This document shows positions 1-9,030 of a DNA stretch of 10,268 nucleotides, one piece after another. Every line of letters starts with the position of its first letter. Within the stretch, counting starts at the first letter, position 1. Under the pieces are notes generated by a model. The model searched no databases and was not told the DNA's origin. It was given only the letters and a program-made list of their open reading frames with translations. A program made the translations under genes and the position numbers. The DNA comes from Smittium mucronatum (Eukaryota; Kickxellomycota; Harpellomycetes; Harpellales; Legeriomycetaceae): NCBI GenBank assembly GCA_001953115.1, contig LSSL01000136.1, positions 1 through 10,268 of the forward strand, given 5' to 3'.

Positions 1-182
1 TCTAACAGGATTAATAGAATTAGGCTCCTACTCAAACGTGGGATTGATCGACATGGCTTTCCTACAAATAGCTGTTAGACGCTGAGATCCGTCTGACTGT
101 CGAACGCTGGACTTGTGCACTAGACTATGTCTCAGCTGTGCTAAACGATCGGTTCCTCCTGTTTCTAGATGGTCCTCCTCTG

Positions 183-207
183 GAATCGCTGTCCTCCGAA
201 TCGCTGT
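183..207. repeat. Short direct repeat, GAATCGCTGT twice, 15-bp period
   Basis: GAATCGCTGT occurs at 183-192 and again at 198-207, separated by CCTCC. Related pieces (TCCTCC, CTGTCTCC) lie on both sides. This is seen directly in the sequence. It is a small internal duplication inside the GC-richer block, with no assigned function. Confidence 0.8.
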
Positions 208-264
208 GCGCTGTCTCCACTACTCTCAACCAAGAATAGTACAACGCTGCGTGAAATTTTAGTC

Positions 265-289
265 TAGTGTACTTCGAAAAAGTACACTA
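265..289. repeat. Perfect 10-bp hairpin (inverted repeat) with 5-nt loop
   Basis: TAGTGTACTT at 265-274 is the exact reverse complement of AAGTACACTA at 280-289, with loop CGAAA. It sits near the right end of the GC-richer block. A hairpin of this size followed 8 bases later by CTAA (298-301) resembles the 3' end of a Helitron, but the base after CTAA is A rather than the expected T and the GC-richer sequence goes on for another 30 or so bases. The hairpin itself is certain; any role is inference. Confidence 0.85.
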
Positions 290-335
290 TTAAGCCCCTA
301 AACCACGGCAAGGTATTTCACTCTTAGTGGAGCGA

Positions 336-2430
336 ATTTTAAATTAATTATGTCTAATAAACTGAATTTTTTTTATTTATCTCTTCTATTTTTTCCATAA
401 ATAGAATTCTTACCCATTTTCCCCTTCCACATTATTTTCAAAAAAAATTTTTTTTATGTTATATACATAGAAAAAAAATTTTCTAATTATAAACGAGCTT
501 TTTTATTATGACTTTAATTGGAATAATATTTTTAAAATAATTATATTTTACACTATATAATTCTGAAATAAACATCAATACTTTTGTTATCATTAAAAAA
601 AAAGCAAAATATTTAAAATTTCACTATTTTAAAAAAACTTTTAGTTCTAAAAATAACTATATTTGGTATATCACAAAAAAAAACTGATTTTTAGTGCATA
701 TCTTAACCGTAATTTTAATTAAAAATTCGCCTTTAACGAAATTTTTAAGTCAAAGCCTGTAAACTTTGAGTTCTTACAAGAAAATTTCGAATGTAAATAA
801 TTAATATTTCTGTTGATATTTAATCCTAAAATCTTTCCAGAATATACAAAATTAAAAGAGGGTTCAAAAAATAGTTCTTAGAGGTTTTAAAATCTAGGTT
901 AACTAAAGATTTTATTAAATTTATTAGTGTGAAGTAAGCCTCTAATATATAGTTTTCTGAGTTTATGTTAGCCAAATAGCTAACAAAATTAGAAAAAAAA
1001 AACGATTCCCGCAAAAGATAAAAAGCTGGAAACTTTAATCTTAATCCGGATACAGTAATTATTTCTCTAAAAGGATATAAATATAAAAAATTTATCCACG
1101 CTTCTCCAAAATTCCGGAAAATATACCGAATAATATGTATTTCTAAGGATAAAAAATGGGTTTTCACCTGGAAACTCTTAAATCCCACCAGGATATATCA
1201 ATGGTTGTAATAAATTCAGTAAAAAATATAATTATTAATGTTGAGAAAGTTATTTCAAGGAAGTTATGTTAAATTCCAAAAATAAATTCGACATTAAGTC
1301 TCATTTTCGCCAACGCTTGATATCTATAGTTCATATTTTTCAAAAAAAAAAATAAGAAGAAAAATTAGAAAAAACTCAGGAAATCAGCACTTTTAATAAC
1401 TAAAAATATAATATTATTTTAGATAGTTTTTCAAAGTTAATTTTTTTACCTTTTTAAAAGTAATATTAATATAGTGTCTGCATGAAAAGATTCTGAAAAT
1501 ACTAGAAATTATTAAAAACTAAACATTGATATCAAAGAAAAATCTATGATCGAATGAAAAAAACAAAAATGAAATGTTTTTGAACGTAAAGGGGGTTTTT
1601 TTTCGAAATTCAATACAAATTTCGCGAAGAGAATCTAAATTGGTGACCAGTTTGATAATTATTCGATAATAGACCGTAGATCACAATAAATCAGTCTTTT
1701 TAACTTATAATTTAGCGGTTAAATTGAATCCATTGAAAATAAAATCTCAGAAATGATCAGAATATACAAACAAACCAATAAATATCTATTTATTCTGTAT
1801 ATTAAATCAAATATATTTTGGATTTTTTGATTATTCAAAAGTAAATATAATATCTTAAAAGTGCTATAAGTAATTCCAAGGATAAAGTGATAAAAAAATG
1901 GTTAGTTATTAAACAAAAGGTTTTTTGAAAATTTCAAAAAACTTTTTCTATTTAAAAATATTTATTATAAACTTCTAAAATATTTTTAAAAAAAGATGCT
2001 TTCATTAATTCATTCAAAAGTACAAAGATCTTTCTCAAAACTGTTTTTTCCTGTTTTTTTATTAAAAAACTTTGAAATTTTTTTTCGGATTTTCGAATTA
2101 ACTAATAGCCATTATCTTTCAATAAAAAATATCATCCAATAAAATCGGGATTAATTTTGTGTTTTATGATTTATAAATACGCAAATACTGACCTCAAGTT
2201 CATTAACATAATTTTATCTCCATTTTATCATGTATTTATATGATATCGCGATAATATATATATTTCCTTTAAGTAGAAATATAGTCAATAGTTAAAATAT
2301 CCCTTATAAACACAAGGGATAGGCATTAATAGAAAATTATATCTTCAAGTGGAGAAACTTTTTCACTAAAAAACTATCTAGTTTCAAATATACACGGTAT
2401 AAGAGTTTTTACCAGAAATATATTAATTTA
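336..2430. other. AT-rich DNA, no gene recognised
   Basis: This stretch is near 20-25% G+C with many A and T runs. A reverse-strand open frame covers about 826-1188, but it has no ATG and its first possible start is GTG, so it is not supported as a gene. No RNA gene, recognisable splice-site-flanked exon or mobile element end was found. It is best described as intergenic or intronic DNA. Confidence 0.6.
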
Positions 2431-2640
2431 ATGTTGGGGGTTGGGTTAAAAGCCGCAAAAAAAAAAATTCTGATGAATTAAAACTTTATTTTCTCATAAA
2501 AATTTAATTGCCGTTTTTTTTTTTTTGAAAAGAGATGTAATTAAAACCCAAATTCTGAGCCTTTGTAGACTCTGAATTAAAAAACCCCCCAATTAAAAAA
2601 ATTTTAGACTCCAGAATTAAAATTTTTGATATTAAAGATA
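2431..2640. repeat. Homopolymer-rich low-complexity patch
   Basis: Within about 200 bases there are a G5 run followed by TTGGG (near 2435), an A11 run at 2457-2467, a T13 run at 2514-2526 and a C6 run at 2585-2590. GAATTAAAA-type words recur. AGACTCTGAATTAAAA starting at 2567 and AGACTCCAGAATTAAAA starting at 2606 are near-copies about 39 bases apart. This suggests local slippage and short tandem duplication. No gene is seen. Confidence 0.6.
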
Positions 2641-5600
2641 TTTGAAAAAAAATAAATATCTAAAAAAAAATCAAAAATATACTAACTTTGATTGTAAAAA
2701 TTTGAGCGAAAATAAAAATATTTATCTTATAAAACTTATTGTAGGGATTCTTATTTCTCTGAATATTCATCCAACATAAACTGATTAGAGTATACAATTA
2801 CTTCTAAAATTATTTTTTATCTTTCTCAAAATTTAATAATATACATATATGCACCACATTTGGGTTTATAAGTACAAATATAAAGCTTTAGTTTCTTATT
2901 TTACTTTTATAGATCAGAAGCTCATTCATGTAACAACAGGTGCTACAAAAAATGATAAAAATAAGTATTTATATATTAGAAACCCTTAAAAAGTAATATA
3001 TAAACATAGGATACAGTTATAGGGGTAAATATATAATATCAGTCTCTGCGAAAGCAATAGAAATAGCAAATATTCTTTTCAAAGATATAATTGATAAATT
3101 AAAATTATGGTGAAATTCCTCTAAGATAATTTCGGAATTTAATAACTCAGGAATATGTGCATTTAAAGACTAAATAAACTTTTTTATTTTCAAAATCCGG
3201 TTAATTTTCACTCGAAAGATTTTTAAGGCTTTAAAAACAATAATTTTGAAAATTTATAACAATTGGATAGGCTAGAAGGAAAAAGGAAAAAAAATGAATT
3301 GAATTTTGTGAAAATTTCAAACTGTAACAAAATTCTTAATTTTTTTAAACCCTCAACTAATAATTTTCCCTAAGGGTTTATAAAACCATCAAAGACAAGT
3401 ATTTGGACATAAAAAAATACTTCCATGGCTGTTTTAATTAGTTTATAAAAACAATAATAGCTGAGTTCAAAAAAGTTTACAAGTCTAATACTCAGGAGAT
3501 TAGATATAATGAAGTTTTGTCGAAAAAAAATATATAATTTTTTTTTGTTTAAATCTCAAGGACACTACAAATATTTGTCGAAGAGTATTTAAGGTGTAAA
3601 AGTTGGAATTGTTCAAAAAATTTAGAGACAGAAATATTTAATAATTTGGATGAATTTCTGGATTTTTTCGAGCACTTCGTGGACATATAAACGATCAAAT
3701 ATAAAAACACTTACGTATATATATATATTTTTTTGATTTTTTTTAAAAAGAAAAGATGTGAAAAAATGTACTTCTATAAAAAAATTATAAGGATGATGCC
3801 ATCAAAATCACCAATATTCAAAAAAAAAAAATAGAAACCAAGCTCGAAAAAATATAGCTTTAAAAGATAATTGTCCTAATTTTGAGCTAAATTAATGATT
3901 ATTTTCTTTTCTTTTAAATATAAATTATATTAGATAAAAATTGTAAAATTTTAATGAAATTAGAAATTTTTTCGCAAGTTTTATTTCAATAGAATTATAA
4001 TTACAAAAATTATTATTTTTAATCATGATATTTTGTGCTTGCGACTATTTGATGCTTGAATGATATTCCAATTTATGAAAATGAATATTGGAATTTGTAG
4101 AAATTTGATGATATCCTGGTAATATAGCAGAATTTGATTTCAAAAAACTTTCAATAAAATTAAAATTTAGATGTATAACCACTTAAGCTTTAAATATTAA
4201 TATAAAAGAAAAAAATAAACACATATATTTATAGATTTTTAAATTCCATCTTTAGTAGGGTGTTTTCCATACACAGATTTTCGTATATAATGTTTTAAGC
4301 TAAAAATTTTAAAAGTATAAGCATCAGTTAAATAATTATAACAATTCCGTGGATCCAATTATAATAAAAATTAAATGGTAATACAGATTATATATGAAAG
4401 ATTTAATAAAGAAAAGCTTAAATCAAAACCAGGTTTATTCATATAGTTACAATTTGTAAAAAGTGCGAAAATTTGAGTTAAAAGGTAACGATTAAACTAT
4501 ATAAATGAAAAGAAGGTGAAACTCAGCTGATAATAATTTTTAAATTCTTTTGTCTTTATTTAATAACATTTTGGATTAAAACGATATACCATTATTTTTT
4601 CCTAGTTTCTATTTGAATGGGTTAAATGATGAGGCATCTTAATATATTTTATATCATATATAATTAATTTTTTATTATTCTACACTCAAGAAAAATATTG
4701 ATTTTTCTGTGATTACTAAATGCTGTTAAAACTGATTTATATAAAAAATTAACTGATCGGAGTATATCAAATTAATTATTTATTATTTAGATTTTATTGG
4801 ATATTTTATTATATAGAAAAAAAATATTATAATTTTTTTATTATATTCCGCCAATAGAAATGCAAAAATATATATTTGAAAAAATCTTTAAACATTTAAG
4901 GTAATCAATATATCATGAAAGTTAAGAACGGTCCTTGTAAATAATAAAAGCCTTTTTAAATTATTAAAGGTTTTTTTTATTTAATAGTGTACATTATAAA
5001 GTAACAAATAAATCACATCTCGAAAAAGATATAGATGAGTTTTTAAATCCGATAAATACTAGAAATGTTAATATTTTAACTGTATCTTAAAATTTTTTCA
5101 ATATTGGTAATTTAAAAAATTAATAATTTTTAATTCTTTAAATTTTGATATATTATAAGAAAATCATATTTATAGCATTTATATATCATAAGTTATAGAC
5201 AAATCTCAGATAATATTAAAAATATCGATTACACTGATTTCATAATTAAGAGAAAAGAAATGATTATATTTTTGTCCACCAAATATTTGAAAATAGCTAT
5301 ATATATTTCTAATATCAGTCACTTGAGCTGTTCTAACTCTTTTAGATAGGAATTTATGCAAAATCCCTATGATTAAATATTTTTATTAAATAAAAAGTCA
5401 CAAATAAATTATTAAAATAAAAATGTCACCCTAAAAGTTTTTATTCGCTAAGATGTGGCTTCCATTACACAAAAAGAGGATTTTTTTAGAGGATTATAAA
5501 TAACCTGATGAAGATCTATATTGCAAAAAAAGCGAAAAGTAAAAAATTAAAATTAAAAAGGTGATAAAGAAGGCCGAGATATGTATTTTGAAATATTTAA

Positions 5601-6004
5601 ATTAAATTTTAACGATAAATAACAGAATCTTATATAAATAATTACTAATTTTTACACCATAAAAAAGACGACTTCATGTAAATTTTTAATGAGTTTTCAA
5701 GGTGAAAGGTGTAGAAATATTTATTTTTAATTAATAAAGATTGATAAGTTGCAAACCCTATAATGCTAAAGTTGATATAGCGATTTAAGGAATAACATAA
5801 CTCTCAGAACATACAAAGTAAAAGTTATATATACTTTGAATAAAATAATAAATAAAATAAATAAAACTCATAATAATGCTTCCAAGATTTATAGGAACTA
5901 AAAATAAAGGAAAGCCTCTATTTTATATATATTTTAAGAATATCAATTACCTCACTCAAAAGAACCATTTTTTTCCTCCAAAGATTGATGATATGTTGGG
6001 TTAA
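2641..6004. other. AT-rich DNA, no gene recognised
   Basis: More than 3 kb of A+T-rich sequence with no supported gene. A (TA)6 run at 3716-3727 is followed directly by seven T. A 10-bp imperfect hairpin followed by a T run lies at 4946-4978. It looks like a bacterial terminator, but the eukaryotic setting and lack of a gene beside it make that reading unlikely. A reverse-strand open frame over 5918-6109 begins at GTG and has no recognisable content. Confidence 0.6.
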
Positions 6005-6437
6005 TTTGGGAGGGGGGTTAAGGGAGTAATATAAGACAACAAATAAATATTTTATATAATGGAAAGGTCTATTCAGCCCGATCACAAAAAATTCTTTCTT
6101 TTTTAACACTTATTTTGGTATTTAGATTCAATATATTCAAATCTGGGTATAAAAATGCGCTCATTCTCTTCAAAACATGGTAGAGCTCATTTTTTCCGAA
6201 TTAGAGTATTGATTTTTAGTTTAAATTTTGAATTTCTTGTTATAGGGCTCAAGCTCAGAAAAGAGGTATATAAAAAGTTTTTTTAAAGCTTTTGTGGACT
6301 TTAATATGAAATTTAAATTTTCTAAACTCTCATTATTCTATACAAGTCTCAGATATTTAGGATAATTAGATAAAAATGAAGTTATAACACTTGATTATTT
6401 TTTAATATAACTCTATTTAATAGACCCCCCTCCCAAA
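6005..6437. repeat. Pair of 14-bp G/C-rich inverted repeats bounding about 430 bp
   Basis: TTTGGGAGGGGGGT at 6005-6018 is the exact reverse complement of ACCCCCCTCCCAAA at 6424-6437. The match stops at once on both sides. There is no clear target-site duplication and no open frame of note between the arms. It could be the terminal repeats of a small non-autonomous DNA transposon. It could equally be two independent purine/pyrimidine runs, since other C and G runs occur in the window. Confidence 0.5.
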
Positions 6438-7088
6438 AATTTTTTTTTTGAAGATAAATCAATCTTTAATCTGAGTAAGGCGTAATATTTATTTGCCGAA
6501 ATAATTTATGCTATCCCACAAAATAAAATGAAAAATTTGGGATCTTTTGTGTTTTGGTTATAATGCTACTTATTTAATAATTATCCAGAAGAAAACTTGA
6601 TCTAGACAGATATATCCGAAAAGGGGGCGTTTTTGATACTATTTGTGCTCTCTTTATGGTTATTTTAATACTTATAATCCATCCCATACCTTCAAAAGTG
6701 TTTTATAGCATTAATTTCCGTAAATTTGTATCTTAATAATTAATATTATAAAATAAAAATTTCATAATAAACCCTTTTTATGAATAAAAATACATTAATA
6801 TGATAAGTATTTTATAACTTTATGCATTTATTTCTTTTCATGCATAGTTAATACAAATAGAAACTTGATAAATATGTACCCAATACGAGATAATATGTGA
6901 AACCAATGAAATTAAATAATTTTTTGCGTATAAATCGTATGCATAATGTAATTGTATTTTCATCGATCAAGTTGTTAATGTTACATTCTGCATAAATTTC
7001 ACATCAATAGAAAATCTCCAGATATTAATTGCTTGCCAAAAAAATCCTAAACATGTAAATATTGTAATTAATCATAAATAATTATTAA
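6438..7088. other. AT-rich DNA upstream of the tRNA pair, no gene recognised
   Basis: This stretch starts with a T10 run (6440-6449) and contains one short GC-richer patch around 6600-6660 that includes AAAAGGGGGCG. TGCAT recurs several times between 6820 and 6995. Nothing in it supports a gene. Confidence 0.55.
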
Positions 7089-7113
7089 TATTATATATAT
7101 TATGTTATATACA
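7089..7113 (+). promoter_or_regulatory. TATA-like stretch upstream of the tRNA pair
   Basis: A run of TATTATATATATTATG-type sequence lies about 10-35 bases before the tRNA-Pro gene. Upstream TATA elements help place TFIIIB at tRNA genes in some eukaryotes. In such AT-rich DNA a match is expected by chance, so this is only a candidate; the main promoter elements are the internal A and B boxes. Confidence 0.25.
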
Positions 7114-7123
7114 GTTGCCGCAT

Positions 7124-7195
7124 GGTTCTGTGGTCTAGCGGTATGATTTTCGCTTAGGGTGCGAGAGGTCCCGGGTTCAATCCCCGGCAGAGCCC
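7124..7195 (+). tRNA. tRNA-Pro (anticodon AGG)
   Basis: This gene encodes the tRNA that carries proline to CCU/CCC codons on cytosolic ribosomes. A 72-nt cloverleaf can be drawn. The acceptor is 7124-7130 with 7188-7194, seven pairs including one T-G wobble, and the discriminator is C7195. The D stem is 7133-7135 with 7145-7147. The anticodon stem is 7149-7153 with 7161-7165, and loop TTAGGGT places AGG at 7156-7158. The T stem is 7171-7175 with 7183-7187, with loop TTCAATC. The A box (GGTCTAGCGGTA, 7132-7143) and B box (GGTTCAATCCC) are intact. There is no intron and no encoded CCA, as expected for a eukaryotic nuclear gene. An oddity is TTTT at 7147-7150 inside the gene, where my recollection of the usual sequence is TTCT. 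The tRNA-His gene follows 6 bp downstream with no T run between. Confidence 0.97.
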
Positions 7196-7201
7196 ATTAA
7201 T

Positions 7202-7272
7202 GCCGTTGTAGTATAGTGGCAGTACATCACGTTGTGGCCGTGATGACCCTGGTTCGATTCCAGGCAACGGCA
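7202..7272 (+). tRNA. tRNA-His (anticodon GTG)
   Basis: This gene encodes the histidine tRNA. It folds into a fully paired 71-nt cloverleaf. The acceptor is GCCGTTG 7202-7208 with CAACGGC 7265-7271, and the discriminator is A7272. The D stem is 7211-7213 with 7223-7225. The anticodon stem is TCACG 7227-7231 with CGTGA 7239-7243, and loop TTGTGGC places GTG at 7234-7236. The T stem is CCTGG 7248-7252 with CCAGG 7260-7264, with loop TTCGATT. The base before the gene is T, so the G at position -1 needed by histidyl-tRNA synthetase is not encoded. In eukaryotes it is added after transcription by Thg1, which agrees with a nuclear gene. It is 6 bp from the tRNA-Pro gene, in the same direction, and a TTTT follows 15 bases downstream. 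A short open frame overlapping this gene is a shadow of it. Confidence 0.97.
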
Positions 7273-7287
7273 GAATGTTTATTTAGA

Positions 7288-7291
7288 TTTT
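7288..7291 (+). terminator. Likely Pol III terminator after the tRNA-His gene
   Basis: TTTT is the first run of four T after the tRNA pair on the + strand. Four T is a minimal Pol III stop in many animals, while budding yeast usually needs more. If this organism needs five or more, the next candidate is TTTTT at 7559-7563. The TTTT inside the tRNA-Pro gene bears on which rule applies. Confidence 0.55.
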
Positions 7292-7635
7292 GCGAAACCA
7301 ATATAATGACTAATAGTTTACTTTACTTAGATCTGAATGTGTTATACTTTAGAAAAAAATTCATCAAAGCTCATATATTGCGGAGCCCAAACTTCCAAAT
7401 ATATTTCGGACACTAATTTATTTAAAGGTTAAGTTATGCAGTATTTATAGAATAATTTATTATATTCTTAGAATTATTATTTCCAAAAATTAAATATGTC
7501 TTATTGCGCAGGAGAATGAGTAAAATACCATAAAGTCACAGCAAATTTATAATCCTTGTTTTTATTATATTTTATCTTTTAGTCATAAAAAGTTTATTTT
7601 ATAGTGCTTATTATTTATTTTTTGATGGAATTAAT
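7292..7635. other. Spacer between tRNA pair and tRNA-like element, no gene recognised
   Basis: This is AT-rich sequence with no open frame of its own beyond the shadow running out of the tRNA-His gene. TTTTT at 7559-7563 is a possible backup Pol III stop. Nothing else stands out. Confidence 0.6.
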
Positions 7636-7713
7636 GCCCTCCCGGTCTAGCGGTAAAGCCTAGGCAGAATCATTCTGGGAATTCCAAGTCTGGGTTTGAA
7701 CATCATGAGGGTT
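7636..7713 (+). pseudogene. tRNA-like element (decayed tRNA gene or tRNA-derived SINE head)
   Basis: GCCCTC (7636-7641) pairs with GAGGGT (7707-7712, one G-T wobble) as an acceptor-like stem of six pairs. The A box GGTCTAGCGGTA at 7644-7655 is identical over 12 bases to that of the tRNA-Pro gene and lies at the same offset from the start. CCTAG (7659-7663) can pair with CTGGG (7675-7679) as an anticodon-like stem, but the loop is 11 nt instead of 7. The B-box region (GGTTTGAACAT) is degenerate and the T stem does not pair. TTTTT follows at 7715-7719. No isotype can be assigned. It could be a tRNA pseudogene, the tRNA-derived head of a SINE, or a small Pol III RNA; I favour a pseudogene or SINE remnant. 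Confidence 0.55.
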
Positions 7714-7714
7714 G

Positions 7715-7719
7715 TTTTT
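7715..7719 (+). terminator. T5 run after the tRNA-like element
   Basis: Five T lie two bases after the end of the acceptor-like stem, where a Pol III terminator would be expected. T runs are common in this DNA, so its value depends on whether the tRNA-like element is transcribed. Confidence 0.35.
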
Positions 7720-9000
7720 ATTTTATTTTCCTCGTAATTGGTTATAAATTTGATAAGATTAATCTGGGCGATTAGCATTATCACTGATCCCATTTGAAGA
7801 GTCTTTTAATCCCATTGGATATCGAATTATATAAGAGTATCTAAGATTAAAATAAAGAAGGTTCCAAAGAAAATTTTATTCAAACAAATTCCAGAAAATT
7901 TGGGATTATTTTACTTATTTTTAGCACCCTTTACCCTATCTTACTATCTATTAAAATTGGTAATTATATCAATATATTTCTTCTTGATTGCTTATCAAGA
8001 TGAAATTAATATTAACAAAACCTAATCACTCTGAAGATGTCCAAAAAAACACTACATCCATCTCTTTTCTCTATGAATAGGTCTAATAGATCACCTATTT
8101 AACTAAAAATGTTAAGGTTATACCAAAATGATTTTTTTTACACATTGACAACGTAAATTTTATACTTATTTAAAGATATTTTTATTAGTTAAAAAAATAA
8201 AGCCAACTAATTCTTAATCAACAAAAACCATAAGAGGAAAAAAATGGTCAAAAATCTTCACATATATAGAAAATTTATAATATTTAGGCTTTAATATATC
8301 ATATACAAAACAATAAATCGTAAAATAAAGAATTTTTTGAAAGCAGTGCAAATTAAACTGCCGAAACCCCATGAAAAAAACAAATATAATTCCAATGAAG
8401 CCGTTCATTCTAACCCCCCCCCCCAGATTCAAAACTTGCCTTCATTTTTTATATTTATTATTTCTCTGCAGCTATTGGTTCCAAATTAAAACAATATGCT
8501 TCAAATTATGAGATTAGAAATTTTTTAATTATTAACAACTATTAAAAAATAAAAAATAAAACTTATGTTGACAGTAAAAAATAAGGCTTTGAATTGGTGA
8601 AATTATTGAATCGATAAGATTGTTTTTATCAAGCTGAATTATTTTTTTTTAATATATCACGTAAAAATTAATGGTTATGTATAAAAACTTGAAAATTAGT
8701 TGATTTATGATTTCATAAATTTTTTTTAAAATGATGATAATTTTAACAACTCCTATATTTTATATTGGTTAAGAAAATTTAATCATAGAATAAAGAAAAT
8801 AATAATTTTTAATTTTTAGATCGATTTTTTAATAAAAATTCTCAAAGATTTTTCTGAATATTGACATTTAATCTATAAAAATAACTAAAACTTTACTTGT
8901 TTTAAATTCTGTTGAGATTATTTTCCAATTAAATTTTATATTCTTATTTATTATAAATTTTGTTGAATTTATCCCAAAAAAGTAAATTTATACTTTTTTA
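7720..9000. other. AT-rich DNA, no gene recognised
   Basis: Positions 7740-7860 are slightly less AT-biased and could be the body of an element headed by the tRNA-like sequence, though no repeat family is recognised. A reverse-strand open frame over 8214-8432 starts at TTG. From its first ATG (8408) it would give about 64 residues with a hydrophobic start, but it resembles nothing known and lies beside an 11-base C run, so I do not call it a gene. Confidence 0.55.
8414..8424. repeat. C11 homopolymer run
   Basis: Eleven C in a row lie within DNA of very low G+C. It is one of a few such runs in the window (others near 2585, 6012 and 6425). It is prone to slippage, and its exact length may be uncertain in the assembly. 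Confidence 0.8.
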
Positions 9001-9030
9001 GTGTGTGATTTTTTATTTATTTTGGTTTTT

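Larger units (their letters stand above)
1..335. other. GC-richer block, probably the edge of a mobile element or other foreign unit
   Basis: By hand count the first 340 bases are about 46% G+C, while the sequence right after is near 20%, so the composition changes sharply around position 335. No open frame of useful length crosses the block on either strand. It contains a short tandem duplication (183-207), TCCTCC-type motifs around 153-197, and a perfect hairpin (265-289). The 12-mer at 261-272 also recurs in inverted form with one mismatch at 115-126. These traits fit a non-coding part of a transposable element (LTR, untranslated region or terminal region), but no known family is recognised. 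An untranslated exon or a structured RNA gene is also possible. The left boundary lies outside the window. Confidence 0.5.

Noticed and set aside
826..1188. Reverse-strand open frame of about 120 codons.
   Set aside because: It begins at GTG and contains no ATG at all; no motif is recognised and a frame this long is not surprising somewhere in 20 kb of reading strand. An exon cannot be excluded.
3716..3734. (TA)6 followed by T7 as a promoter.
   Set aside because: Simple AT runs are everywhere in the window and no gene follows.
4946..4978. Ten-pair stem with one G-T pair, 10-nt loop and following T run, like a Rho-independent terminator.
   Set aside because: The tRNA genes show a eukaryotic nuclear setting, and there is no gene on either side; such A/T stems are common in this DNA.
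5513..5540. CTGATGA followed by GAAA, as in a hammerhead ribozyme core.
   Set aside because: No stem II can be paired between the two motifs and no flanking stems I or III are seen.
5918..6109. Reverse-strand open frame of about 63 codons.
   Set aside because: It starts at GTG, is short, and crosses the G-run arm of the inverted repeat; no recognisable protein content.
7216..7416. Forward open frame of about 66 codons.
   Set aside because: It starts within the tRNA-His gene at GTG and is a shadow of that gene plus spacer.
8214..8432. Reverse-strand open frame with a hydrophobic start.
   Set aside because: The first start is TTG, the glycines come from the C11 run, and from the first ATG only about 64 residues remain with no known motif.
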